DNA of 64,000 nt from Rhodospirillales bacterium. Its GTDB lineage: Bacteria > Pseudomonadota > Alphaproteobacteria > Rhodospirillales > Defluviicoccaceae. Shown one piece after another: positions 41,538 to 51,485 of the stretch. The first letter of the stretch is position 1. The number at the start of each line of letters is the position of its first letter. Below the pieces are notes generated by a model that saw only the letters and a program-made list of their open reading frames with translations, made no database searches and was not told the origin of the DNA. A program made the position numbers and the translations under genes. Location of the stretch: NCBI GenBank assembly GCA_016710335.1, contig JADJXQ010000001.1, forward strand, positions 310,001 to 374,000, in the 5' to 3' direction.

Positions 41538-43745
41538 TTACGGCTCCTTTCCGTCATCGGAGGCGCCGCTGGCCTCGCCGACGCGCAGTACCCATGGGCG
41601 ATCGCCGCGCAGGGCATTGACACTCTCAACGCGGAGCCGGTCGTCGCCCAGCCAGATCCCATGGGCGCCCCCGGATCGCAGCCGGGCCGGGTCGATGACC
41701 GTCGTCGCGTCCGGGCAGCGGCTGATCAGCGGGACCAGGCTCACCACCACGTCGGCGCTGAGGCAGGCGTCGCCGGGCTCGGGCGGTTGGCGGTGGATGA
41801 CGACGCTGCGCCCTGGCACCCGGTAGATGCAGGCGTCGCCGCCGCATCGGAGGCGGCCGTCTCCGGTGGCGCCGGTCTTCGGCCACAAGGTCGGCTTGGT
41901 GTCCTGACCATTGCGCTGCAGCCACGCGTTGCGCGCGAACGTGGCGGCGCGCTGGGACGACACCGCGAGGTCCCCTGATTCCTCGCGCACCGCGACCAGC
42001 TTTGCCGCGCCATCGATCAACACATCGGGCGGGCGGCCGTTAACGCCGACGACAATGCCGATGGCGATCCCGGCGATTCCCAACAGCCGCCAGCGCCGGC
42101 GCCAGAGACAAAGCCACAGACCGCCCAGCGTCAGGACCGCAAGCCCGGAGATGGGCGCCGCCGGAAGGGTGGCAACCGCGCCGGGCCAGGCCGCCACGGC
42201 TGCGGCGACACGGAGCACCACGTCCACGCCCCAGCCCATGGGCGTCAGTGCCAGCGCGTCTAGGCCGAACGGCATCAGCACGAACGCGATAACCGCCCAC
42301 GGCATCACCCACAGCGCGGTGACCGGCACCGCCAACAGGTTGGCGGCAAGGCCGTATCCGGCGAAGCGATTGAAATGAAAAACTGCGAACGGGGCGGTGA
42401 CGGTGCCGGCAATGGCGGTGGTCAGGGCGACGCCGCCGAGATAGCGGAGCACGCGCATGGGCCATGCGAGCGGCTCGCCGAGACGACGGCGGCGGCGCTC
42501 GCGCACAACTTCGTATGCGGCAATCAATGCCACCACTGCGGCGAACGACAACTGGAAGCTGGCGGTCAACAGGCTTTCCGGCGTGAGCAGAAGGATCACC
42601 GTCGCCGCCCACGCCACGGAGCGCATCGACAGGCCGCGACGGTCGAGCATCACGGCGACCAGGATCAAGCCGATCATCAAGAAAGCGCGCTGGGTCGGTA
42701 CGGTGGCGCCGGCCAGCAACCCGTACCCGGCGGCGCCGACGATGGCCGCGGCCGCCGCCCATTTCTTGATGGGAAAGCGCAGCGCCACCGGCGGCATCAA
42801 CGCCAGCGCCCGGCGCACGCCGACGAACAGGAAGCCCGCAACCAAACCCATATGCAGCCCGGAAATCGCGAGGAGGTGGGCGAGCCCGGAATCGCGGATG
42901 TCGCGCAACACGTGGGGGGGAATGCCGCCGCGCTGGCCGGTCATCAGCGCCGTCGTCACCTCCCCCGTCGCGCCGCCGACCTGCGCTCGCACCCGCTCGG
43001 TGACCTCATGCCGCAACCGCCCGATGGCGAGAGTGAACCGGTCGAGCCCTTCGACACCCGTCTCTGCGGTAACCTTGGCCGCGCCGAGACCGTATCCGAT
43101 GGCGCCCAGCTGCGCGAACCAGGACTGCCGCTGGAAGTCGAAGGCGCCGGGCGCCGCCGGCGCCGCCGGCGGCATCAGCACCGCGCGTACGCGCACCCAG
43201 GCGCCGGGACGCATCGGCGGCTGCGTCCCCTTGAGGCTGATGCGCACCCGCCGCGGCGTCGAGGCGGCGGGCGTTCCCCAAACCTGCACGCGCGACAGGG
43301 TTACACGCATGCGGCCGCCAAGCGCCTCCACATCGTCGATGCGGCCGCTAACGGTAGTCGGCCCGACGCGCTGGCTCAACACCGGGGCGGCGACGGCGAT
43401 GGTGCGAACGTGGGCCGCCGTGAAGCCCGTGGCCGCGGTTCCGACCGCCAGCGCCGCCGCGACCAATCCCCAACGCCACCAACTTTGCCCACGCCGGAGG
43501 ACGAGCCCCGCCGCGGCGCACGACAGCACGAAACCGGGGCCAAGCCACAGCGGCGGCTCCGTCACCAGTGCGAAGTACAGAGCGATCCCGAACCCGAGAC
43601 CGACGGGGGTCCACAGCACCCAACGGTCCCGCTCGGCGGCAAGGTCGGCGGCAAGCTTCGCAGCCAGAACGCCGGGCAGGCGCCGCCACGGTGTCGCGGC
43701 AACGATCCCATGCCACGATTGCCAAAGACTTAGGGCAGACGGCAT
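41538..43745 (-). CDS. comEC: ComEC/Rec2-family DNA internalisation protein
   Basis: 735 residues from the ATG at 43745 (MPSALSLWQSW). The frame is open further upstream, but only as antisense of the next gene. Three parts: DUF4131 N-terminal domain (about 100-230), the competence membrane domain (GLAHLLAISGLHMGLVAGFL signature, then LTASFQLSFAAVVALIAAYE), and a shortened C-terminal region in place of the full metallo-hydrolase, as usual in alphaproteobacteria. It would carry transforming single-stranded DNA across the inner membrane. It follows the acyl-ligase fusion gene by 74 bases. No other competence genes are nearby. Confidence 0.9.
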   Translation of the reverse strand: MPSALSLWQSWHGIVAATPWRRLPGVLAAKLAADLAAERDRWVLWTPVGLGFGIALYFALVTEPPLWLGPGFVLSCAAAGLVLRRGQSWWRWGLVAAALAVGTAATGFTAAHVRTIAVAAPVLSQRVGPTTVSGRIDDVEALGGRMRVTLSRVQVWGTPAASTPRRVRISLKGTQPPMRPGAWVRVRAVLMPPAAPAAPGAFDFQRQSWFAQLGAIGYGLGAAKVTAETGVEGLDRFTLAIGRLRHEVTERVRAQVGGATGEVTTALMTGQRGGIPPHVLRDIRDSGLAHLLAISGLHMGLVAGFLFVGVRRALALMPPVALRFPIKKWAAAAAIVGAAGYGLLAGATVPTQRAFLMIGLILVAVMLDRRGLSMRSVAWAATVILLLTPESLLTASFQLSFAAVVALIAAYEVVRERRRRRLGEPLAWPMRVLRYLGGVALTTAIAGTVTAPFAVFHFNRFAGYGLAANLLAVPVTALWVMPWAVIAFVLMPFGLDALALTPMGWGVDVVLRVAAAVAAWPGAVATLPAAPISGLAVLTLGGLWLCLWRRRWRLLGIAGIAIGIVVGVNGRPPDVLIDGAAKLVAVREESGDLAVSSQRAATFARNAWLQRNGQDTKPTLWPKTGATGDGRLRCGGDACIYRVPGRSVVIHRQPPEPGDACLSADVVVSLVPLISRCPDATTVIDPARLRSGGAHGIWLGDDRLRVESVNALRGDRPWVLRVGEASGASDDGKEP

Positions 43746-43819
43746 TAGCGGGGGGTGCACCCGTTGGATATAACCTGATTGGGTTAGTCTAGAGCAAAAG
43801 CGGCCCTTGACCACTACGA

Positions 43820-46510
43820 TCATTCGTCGCCGGCGAGGCGGGCCAGTTCCCGGTGTAGGCACGCGACGATGCGCAGCTCGCGCGTTGCCCCGTGGGCGCC
43901 GTCCTCCAGCTGCTCGAGGGTCATCGGCGCCGCGAAGCGGATGGCGACCCGGTGCAGCTTCGGCAACCGGCGGTCGCGCGGCATGGCCTCGAAGGTGCCA
44001 ATGATCAACGCCGGGACCACGGGCACTGGGGCTGCAGTCAAGACCCTGCCGATGCCGGGCAGAAACGGCTGCAGGCGGCCGGTCGGCGACCGCCAGGATT
44101 CCGGGAACCAGATCAGGCTGTCGCCCTGTTGCAGCACGGCCGTCGCCATCGCCAGCGATGCCGCTGGAGCCCGTTCGTCCACCGGGAAGATGTTGAGCAT
44201 GCGCGCCAGGCGCCGCCGGATCGGCCCACCGAACAGCCGCGCCCGGTCGCCGCTCCAGTGGACGCGCCGCATGCGCCGGTACGGCACCGCCGCCGCGACC
44301 ACCAGCACGTCGAGATCGCTGACATGATTGGCGACGATGACGTACGGGTCGCGCTCCGGCAGATGCTCGGCGCCATGGACGCGGAGGCGGAACAGTGCGC
44401 GCATCAGCGTCCGATTCAAACCGTAGGCGGCGGCGGCGAACGGCACCAGCCACGCCGGCGTCGGCTCCAGCCACCGTCGGTCCGCGTCAGCAGGATCGAG
44501 CCCCGCCCCAGCCCTCCCACCGCTCGACGCCGCGCTGCCGGCCCGCTCCGCCGAAGCGATCAGGTCCCGGATCGAGCCGACGCCGTTGACGTCCGCCTCT
44601 GACAGCCGGATGCCGAGCACCGCCTCCAGTTCCATGGCCACCGCCAGCCATTCCAGCGAGTCGATGCCGAGGTCGAGCTGCGGGTTGGCGTCAAGGTCGT
44701 CGGCCAGGCCGGGATAGCGCCGCTGCAACAGCGCCCACACCTCGCGTCCCGGCGACCGCTCGATCACGGCCCGGTCGAGCTCGGGCATCGCAGCGGTGCC
44801 GGGACGCCGCCCGGCCTTCGCCGCGTCGTAGAGAGCCGGCAACTCGAAACGCCGGTACTTGCCGAGGCGGGTGCGCGGTAGCGGCGCGCGCGTCAGCGCG
44901 AACCCGGAGAGGCGCTGGTGGCTTGGCAGGCGCTGGGCCGTTGTGGTCAGGGCTACGCGCACCACGTCCTCGATGCGCGGCGATCCGGAGTCGCGGATAG
45001 CGTCGAGATCGGGAACCACCAGGGCGACGAGAGATCCCGAGCGCTCGAGGATGGCGAGCTCGCGGACCGCCGGGTCGGCGCCGTAGGCCGCCTCCAGCTC
45101 CTCGGGAAACACGTTCTTGCCGCCGGCCAGCACGATCAGTTCCTTGAGGCGGCCGGTGACATAGACGTAGCCGTCGTCGTCGAGTGAGCCCTGATCGCCG
45201 GTGCGGAACCAGCCGTCGGCGGTGAACGCGGCTCGGTTGGCCTCCGGGTTGTTGCGGTACCCCGCGAACACGCTGGGACCCCGCACCTGGATCTCGCCGC
45301 GGCCGTCGGGGTCGGGAGCGTCAATACGGACCTCGCCGCCGGCCAATGCCAGGCCCTCGCTGCCGATGCGCTGACGACCGGGCGGATTGCCGGTGAATGC
45401 GGAGGCGGTCTCGGCGAGGCCGTAGCCGGTCAGCACCTGCCAGCCGAGGCCCTCCAACTGCCAGACGATGTTCCCCTCCAGCTTGGCCCCTGCCGACACC
45501 ATCAGGCGCAGGCGCGGGCCTACCTGATCGTGCACCCGGCGGAACAGGGCGCGGCCAATGCGCACGCCGAAGCGCCGGCGAAACTCGACCGCGGCCGCCA
45601 GCATGACCCGGAACAGCATCGCCGCGAGGCGGCCGCGGGCAGTCACCCGGCCCCGGAGGCCGGCCAGCATCGCCTCGTAAAGGCGCGGCACGCCGATGAG
45701 GACGGTGGCGTCGGCGGCGCGGATGGCGCGGAGCACGTGCGGCCCGGTCGCCGACTCCGGGAACACGACGGCGGCGCCGGCGGCAAGGGGCGTCAGCAGC
45801 CCGACGACGAGGGGATAGACGTGATGCAGCGGCAACGGCAGCACCAGCCGGTCGCCTCGTCCGATGGCGCCGAGGCCGCAGATGGCGCTGACGTTGGCGC
45901 CGAGGTTGTCGTAGGTGAGCGCGAAGCTCTTGGGCGCGCCGGTGGTGCCGGAGGTGTAGACCAGCATGGCCTCGTCCGCGCCGGCAATTTCGGGAAGCGG
46001 CGTCGCCTGCGGGGCGAACAGCGTCTCCCAGCCTTCAGCCGGCGCATCCGCTCGTCCATCGGCGCCCATCACGTAGATCTGCGCGCCCGCCGCCTCCGGC
46101 AGGGCGCGGAGCGCCGGGACGTGGGCGGCAGCGGTAAACACCAGCCGGCTGCCGCTGTCGCGCAGCACCATAGCCGCCTCGTCGGCCTCGGCCTGATCGT
46201 CGATGGCCGCGGCCACTGCGCCGGCGGCGGCGATGGCCAGCCGGGCGACCACCCAGTCGACGCCGTTGGGCGCGTAGAGGGCGATGGGCTGGCCGCGGAC
46301 GACGCCGGCGCTGAGCAAACCGGAGGCCAAACGATGCACCCGGTCAGCCAGCGCCGAAGCCGCGACAGGGGTGACATCATCGCCGTCGACCGTGATCAGC
46401 GCAGGTGCGTCGGCGCGGCGCGCAACCGCCTCCAGGAGGTTGGTGATGGTCCACATGCCGCGCCCAGTCTGCACAACGCGAGCCGCCTTGACCAGGGCAA
46501 GCCGGTTCAC
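43820..46510 (-). CDS. Acyl ligase - acyl carrier - acyltransferase fusion
   Basis: 896 residues with three domains. Residues 20-560 are an ANL-type adenylating domain: LVYTSGTTGAPKSF (P-loop), YGLAETASAF, GWFRTGDQGSLDDDGYVYVT and GKYRRFELP (C-terminal Lys). Residues 590-665 are a carrier domain with LGIDSLEW, whose Ser takes phosphopantetheine. Residues 680-890 are a PlsC/LPLAT acyltransferase with NHVSDLD (HX4D) and WFPESWRS (glycerol-3-phosphate-side motif). Such a protein can activate a fatty acid, hold it on its own carrier and transfer it to an acceptor, as Aas does for lysophospholipids but with a built-in ACP. The true acceptor is unknown. Confidence 0.9.
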   Translation of the reverse strand: MNRLALVKAARVVQTGRGMWTITNLLEAVARRADAPALITVDGDDVTPVAASALADRVHRLASGLLSAGVVRGQPIALYAPNGVDWVVARLAIAAAGAVAAAIDDQAEADEAAMVLRDSGSRLVFTAAAHVPALRALPEAAGAQIYVMGADGRADAPAEGWETLFAPQATPLPEIAGADEAMLVYTSGTTGAPKSFALTYDNLGANVSAICGLGAIGRGDRLVLPLPLHHVYPLVVGLLTPLAAGAAVVFPESATGPHVLRAIRAADATVLIGVPRLYEAMLAGLRGRVTARGRLAAMLFRVMLAAAVEFRRRFGVRIGRALFRRVHDQVGPRLRLMVSAGAKLEGNIVWQLEGLGWQVLTGYGLAETASAFTGNPPGRQRIGSEGLALAGGEVRIDAPDPDGRGEIQVRGPSVFAGYRNNPEANRAAFTADGWFRTGDQGSLDDDGYVYVTGRLKELIVLAGGKNVFPEELEAAYGADPAVRELAILERSGSLVALVVPDLDAIRDSGSPRIEDVVRVALTTTAQRLPSHQRLSGFALTRAPLPRTRLGKYRRFELPALYDAAKAGRRPGTAAMPELDRAVIERSPGREVWALLQRRYPGLADDLDANPQLDLGIDSLEWLAVAMELEAVLGIRLSEADVNGVGSIRDLIASAERAGSAASSGGRAGAGLDPADADRRWLEPTPAWLVPFAAAAYGLNRTLMRALFRLRVHGAEHLPERDPYVIVANHVSDLDVLVVAAAVPYRRMRRVHWSGDRARLFGGPIRRRLARMLNIFPVDERAPAASLAMATAVLQQGDSLIWFPESWRSPTGRLQPFLPGIGRVLTAAPVPVVPALIIGTFEAMPRDRRLPKLHRVAIRFAAPMTLEQLEDGAHGATRELRIVACLHRELARLAGDE

Positions 46511-46672
46511 GCACGGCCGGATCTAACGCCCGGACCTACTCAAACGTTTCAGTCGAATGGGCGAAAATGTCCAAGGTGATGAACAGGCTACGTGCAGCAA
46601 TGGTGTGTTCTTTGAATGCACCATTGGGTTTGTAGCCAAGCCGCCGCGAGCGGTTGCGGTTTGTTAAGCCCT

Positions 46673-46987
46673 CTAGACGATGATGTCGATGCGGTTCGGC
46701 AACGGCCCGGCAGGTTCGGCGGCGTCTTTGGGCGGGTCGGTGGCAGCTTTCGCGGCGGCCTTCGCGTCGGCGTCCCGCAGGTCAGCCGCCTCCGCGTCCT
46801 GCCTGGCGTTCGCCTTGGGGTCGAAGCGGTCGGCGCGGTCGCTGTGGTTTCGCTCCCGCGCGTCGAGCGCCAGCTTGTTCGAATCGCGCGTGGCCTGAAC
46901 CGCGATGCGCGACAGGGCCAGCGGCGCGATCGGCACGGTCGGCGGCTGGTGGATTTGAGCGGCCGACGGGTTCGCCTCGATCAACAC
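46673..46987 (-). CDS. Hypothetical protein, Ala/Asp/Lys-rich
   Basis: 104 residues from a GTG at 46987, chosen because ATGGAG lies about 9 bases upstream and a good promoter follows. N-terminus VLIEANPSAAQIHQPPTVPI, then a long charged, predicted helical segment (DSNKLALDARERNHSDRAD; AADLRDADAKAAAKAA), ending PNRIDIIV. It has no signal peptide, Cys or membrane segment. The tail -IDIxV motif is seen in short alphaproteobacterial hypotheticals (from memory). It is isolated between the acyl-ligase fusion and moaA. No function can be proposed. Confidence 0.55.
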   Translation of the reverse strand: MLIEANPSAAQIHQPPTVPIAPLALSRIAVQATRDSNKLALDARERNHSDRADRFDPKANARQDAEAADLRDADAKAAAKAATDPPKDAAEPAGPLPNRIDIIV

Positions 46988-47062
46988 GGCACATCTCCAT
47001 AAAGCTCGCGATCGTCCGGCCTCCCATACCGAACCGATCCATAAACCTCGTGTACTGTACCT

Positions 47063-47091
47063 ATAATAGGCGAACACACAGCATTACACAA
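47063..47091 (-). promoter_or_regulatory. Strong sigma-70-like promoter
   Basis: On the minus strand TTGTGT (47091-47086) and TATTAT (47068-47063) are 17 bases apart. It would start transcription near 47055, giving a 68-base leader before the GTG at 46987. It is the best promoter match in the window. The rest of the 46988-47214 gap shows nothing else. Confidence 0.55.
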
Positions 47092-47214
47092 CCAAAAAGC
47101 GCATTCAGACGTCGCTCCGTGCACCGCGGCGAAGAGCGATGTCGGGCGTCCTCTCCATAAGCCGCAGCCCAACCTTCCCGCGCCGTCTCGGGCGGGATGA
47201 CCGCCTCTACGGGA

Positions 47215-48204
47215 TCACCCCCCCGTGGCGCTCATGTGGCGGGCGACGGCGGGACGGGTGGTGTGGCGGTCGATGACGAAGTCGTGGCCGCGGGGCTTGC
47301 GGGCGATGGCCGCGTCGATCGCCGCGAGGAGGGGGACGTCGGAGGAAGAGGCCCGCAAGGGTTCGCGCAGGTCGGCAGCGTCGTCCTGGCCGAGGCACAT
47401 ATAGAGGGTGCCGGTGCAGGTGAGGCGAACGCGATTGCACGATTCGCAGAAATTGTGGGTCAAGGGGGTGATGAAGCCAATGCGTTGTCCGGTCTCTTTC
47501 ACGTCCACATAGCGAGCCGGGCCGCCGCTGCGATACGTCGAGTCGACCAGGGTCCAGCGCTGTTCCAGGCGGCGGCGGACCAGCGACAGCGGCAGGTACT
47601 GGTCGGTGCGGTCGCCGTCGATGTCGCCGAGCGGCATCGTCTCGATCAGACATAGATCGAAGCCCTCACCCCCGCACCAGGCGACAAGGTCGTCGATTTC
47701 GTCCTCGTTGACGCCCTTGAGGGCAACGGTGTTGACCTTGACCGCAAGGCCGGCGGCGAGGGCGGCGGCGAGGCCGTCGAGCACCTGAGGCAGATGGCCG
47801 CGACGGGTGATGTCCGCAAAGCGCGCCGCATCGAGGGAGTCCACCGAGACGTTGATGCGACGCACGCCGCACGCGTAAAGGTCTCGAGCATACCGAGCGA
47901 GTTGGCTTCCGTTGGTCGTCAGCGTCAGTTCGTCCAGTTCGCCCGAGTCCAGGCGGCGGGCCAGCGAGCGGAACAGGAACAGGACGTTGCGACGCACCAG
48001 AGGTTCGCCGCCGGTGATCCGCAGCTTGCGCACCCCGCGCTTGATGAACGCGCCGCAGAGGCGATCCAACTCCTCCAGCGTCAACACGTCCGCCTTCGGC
48101 AGGAACGTCATCTCCTCCGCCATGCAGTACCGGCAGCGGAAATCGCAGCGGTCGGTGACCGAAACCCGCAGATAGGTGATCCTGCGCCCGAACGGGTCGA
48201 TCAT
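47215..48204 (-). CDS. moaA: GTP 3',8-cyclase (molybdenum cofactor synthesis)
   Basis: Radical SAM enzyme that with MoaC converts GTP to cyclic pyranopterin monophosphate. 329 residues from the ATG at 48204 (GGAGG 11 bases upstream); a GTG 24 bases earlier is also in frame. The N-terminal cluster motif is CDFRCRYC (CX3CX2C), followed by RITGGEPLVRRN. The C-terminal cluster is CESCNRVRLTCTGTLYMC (CX2CX13C). The required terminal Gly-Gly is present (ATGG). No other moa/moe gene is nearby. Clear and intact. Confidence 0.96.
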   Translation of the reverse strand: MIDPFGRRITYLRVSVTDRCDFRCRYCMAEEMTFLPKADVLTLEELDRLCGAFIKRGVRKLRITGGEPLVRRNVLFLFRSLARRLDSGELDELTLTTNGSQLARYARDLYACGVRRINVSVDSLDAARFADITRRGHLPQVLDGLAAALAAGLAVKVNTVALKGVNEDEIDDLVAWCGGEGFDLCLIETMPLGDIDGDRTDQYLPLSLVRRRLEQRWTLVDSTYRSGGPARYVDVKETGQRIGFITPLTHNFCESCNRVRLTCTGTLYMCLGQDDAADLREPLRASSSDVPLLAAIDAAIARKPRGHDFVIDRHTTRPAVARHMSATGG

Positions 48205-48449
48205 TCCCTGATTTTCCTCCCTCAGCACCGCGCTGGCTTCAGCGCCGCACTGGCCTCGGCTTCAGCACCCGTGGCTCTTCACGTTACCGTCTTCTTGCGG
48301 ACCGCTCAATGAGGTTGCGGTCGATCGATGCGAAATCGGAAGCGCTCCGGCACGAATCGCTCTACACCTAGAGAGACTTGGGGACGATCGGCGGTGGTTG
48401 CGAGAGCCGCTCAGGCCTCGGGGGGCAGGAGCGGCTCAGGCGCCTCGGT

Positions 48450-49643
<1,194 letters not shown>

Positions 49644-49787
49644 GGCCTATTTCACCCCTTCCCTGGATATCGCTATTGCCATTCATCGAGACTGACGGCG
49701 CGACCGCTTTATGGGAAGTCGCGCCCGAAAACGCAAGGGCCGCTACCGCCGTGCAGCAGCGCGCCCGCCCGCCAACGGATTGTCAGT

Positions 49788-50963
49788 TCAATTCGCCGGC
49801 AACGCCTCGGCCCGTGCCCGCGCCTTCCGTGATTTCTCCACATCCCCGAGCACGTCATACGCCCGCGCGAGGCGCAGCCAGCCATCGCGGTCGTTGGGCT
49901 CGGCCTCCAGCCGCGCGGCCAGTCGCCCGACCATGGCCCGGATCATCTCCGCCCGTTCCGCCTCCGACATCTCCGCGGCGGCGGCCACGTCGGCGGCGCC
50001 TGGCCCCGAAGCCGCAGAGGAGCCCGCTTCCGGGGCAGCTTCAGCATCGGCCGCACCCAGCGCCAGAACCTCGGCCGTGGGCCGCACGCTCGCCGGATCG
50101 ACGCCGAGTTCGGCGGCGGCGCGCATGATCTGCTGACGCACGGCAGCGTTCCAGGGCGCTTCGGGCGCGGACAGGGCGGCGACATCGGTCCAGCCTTGCA
50201 GCGCGCTCTGCACATCCCCCTGCTGCGCGGCCTCGAGGGCCAGATAATATCGGGCTTTGACGGATCGCGGGTCCGCCGCCACAGCGGATTGAAAAGCCTC
50301 GTGCGCCGCCTCCGTCACCGTTCCGCCGGCGGCCGCCACCAGCGCCTCGCCGTAATGCTCGGCAACGGCGGCGCTCCCCTTGCGCAACGCCAATGCCTTG
50401 GCGAAGGCGTCGACGGCATCGCCGTAGCGCTCAGTCGCCATGTACGCACGGCCCAGCAAGACCCAGCCGTCGGCGTCGTCCGGCATCGCGGCCAAGCGCT
50501 GCTCCAGCCGCGCGGTCGCCTCGGCGATCTCCGGCGGCGGCGACGCATCGGCGACGGCATTCGTCGCGTCTGCCGGCCGAGCCGCCCACGGCGCGGCGGG
50601 GATATCCGGCGCCCCGAGCGCCAGGTAGAGGCTGAAGGCCGCGGCGGGGACGATGAACGCAAGGCAAAACGCGACGACGGGCGCGCGCCGCGATGGCTTC
50701 GGCGGGGTTGCCGCTGCGTCGCGATCATCGACGGCGGCCAGCATGCGGCGCTTGATCTCGAGGCGGGCAGCCTCCGCCTGCTCAAGGCTCATCAGGCCGC
50801 GGTCGGCATCCCGGTCGATTTCGACCAGTTGGTCACGATAGACGATCAGGTCGTACTCGGAGCGGCGGACCGCGGACCGTCCGCTCCGCTGCAATAGCGG
50901 CATCACCAGCACGGCGACGACCATCACGGTCAGGCCGGCCGCCCCCAGCCAGAATCCAATCAT
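49788..50963 (-). CDS. ccmI: Cytochrome c biogenesis protein CcmI
   Basis: Apocytochrome c chaperone that hands substrate to the CcmFH haem ligase. 391 residues: first helix (GAAGLTVMVVAVLVMPLL), a cytoplasmic loop with the RRSEYDLIVYRDQLVEIDRD leucine-zipper-like region, a second helix (APVVAFCLAFIVPAAAFSLY), then a periplasmic TPR domain (DGWVLLGRAYMATERYGDAV and a further TPR at the C-terminus, DGWLRLARAYDVLGDVEKS). It ends the ccmG-ccmH-ccmI operon. Its start is reached from ccmH through two mini-ORFs in overlapping ATGA steps. An Ala/Gly-rich segment separates the TPR blocks. Confidence 0.9.
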   Translation of the reverse strand: MIGFWLGAAGLTVMVVAVLVMPLLQRSGRSAVRRSEYDLIVYRDQLVEIDRDADRGLMSLEQAEAARLEIKRRMLAAVDDRDAAATPPKPSRRAPVVAFCLAFIVPAAAFSLYLALGAPDIPAAPWAARPADATNAVADASPPPEIAEATARLEQRLAAMPDDADGWVLLGRAYMATERYGDAVDAFAKALALRKGSAAVAEHYGEALVAAAGGTVTEAAHEAFQSAVAADPRSVKARYYLALEAAQQGDVQSALQGWTDVAALSAPEAPWNAAVRQQIMRAAAELGVDPASVRPTAEVLALGAADAEAAPEAGSSAASGPGAADVAAAAEMSEAERAEMIRAMVGRLAARLEAEPNDRDGWLRLARAYDVLGDVEKSRKARARAEALPAN

Positions 50964-51026
50964 TGCGGCCGACCCCGCAGGCCAATCATTGCGGCCGCCC
51001 CAGCCACAATCCGATCATTGCGGCCG
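50956..51026 (-). repeat. Triplicated ccmH/ccmI junction with two mini-ORFs
   Basis: CGGCCGCAATGAT[CT]GG occurs three times on the minus strand (51026-51011, 50997-50982, 50971-50956). The first copy holds the real ccmH end (RPQ, TGA) overlapping an ATG. That ATG opens a 10-codon ORF (MIGLWLGRPQ) whose TGA overlaps a second ATG. This opens a 9-codon ORF (MIGLRGRPQ) whose TGA overlaps the ccmI ATG (MIGFWLG). The copies are evidently duplications of the junction itself. Confidence 0.85.
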
Positions 51027-51485
51027 ATCCCGAAGTGCGGCGTCGAGGCGCCGCTGCTCGGCCGCGCTCAACGGCGGCGGCACCACGGCAGGCACGTCAC
51101 GTTGTCGCCGATAATATAAGAATGCAGCGAATAATGCGGTTGCAAACAGGGCGGCCGGCGCCGCCCACAAGGCGATGGTGCCCCAGTTGAGCGGCGGCTT
51201 CAGCAGCACGAAATCGCCATATCGAGAGACGACATAGTCGACCACCGCGGCGTCGCTGTCCCCCGCCGCCAGCCGTTCGCGCACCAACACGCGCAGGTCG
51301 CGCGCCAACTCCGCGTCCGAATCGTCGATCGACTGATTCTGGCAAACGAGGCAGCGCAGGCCTTTGGAGACCTCCCGCGCCCGCGCCTCCAACGCCGGAT
51401 CGCTCAGCATCTCATCCGGCTCGACCGCGTGCGCGTGCGGCGCCGTGAATGCAAGCGCCGCCGCCAGCACCCACCACAAGGTCAT
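51015..51485 (-). CDS. ccmH: Cytochrome c biogenesis protein CcmH
   Basis: Thiol-reducing component of the CcmFHI haem ligation complex. 156 residues: signal peptide (WWVLAAALAFTAPHAHA), the periplasmic redox helix bundle with LRCLVCQNQSIDDSDAELAR (active LRCxxC), then one membrane helix (TIALWAAPAALFATALFAAF) and a short tail. The ATG at 51485 overlaps the ccmG stop. The open frame extends upstream antisense to ccmG, but without similarity. Its TGA overlaps the first mini-ORF of the junction repeat. Confidence 0.94.
   Translation of the reverse strand: MTLWWVLAAALAFTAPHAHAVEPDEMLSDPALEARAREVSKGLRCLVCQNQSIDDSDAELARDLRVLVRERLAAGDSDAAVVDYVVSRYGDFVLLKPPLNWGTIALWAAPAALFATALFAAFLYYRRQRDVPAVVPPPLSAAEQRRLDAALRDRPQ

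Noticed and set aside
43746..44474. N-terminal extension of the ComEC frame
   Set aside because: The extra 243 residues are antisense-like Arg/Ala/Gly sequence over the acyl-ligase fusion gene; ComEC similarity starts at 43745.
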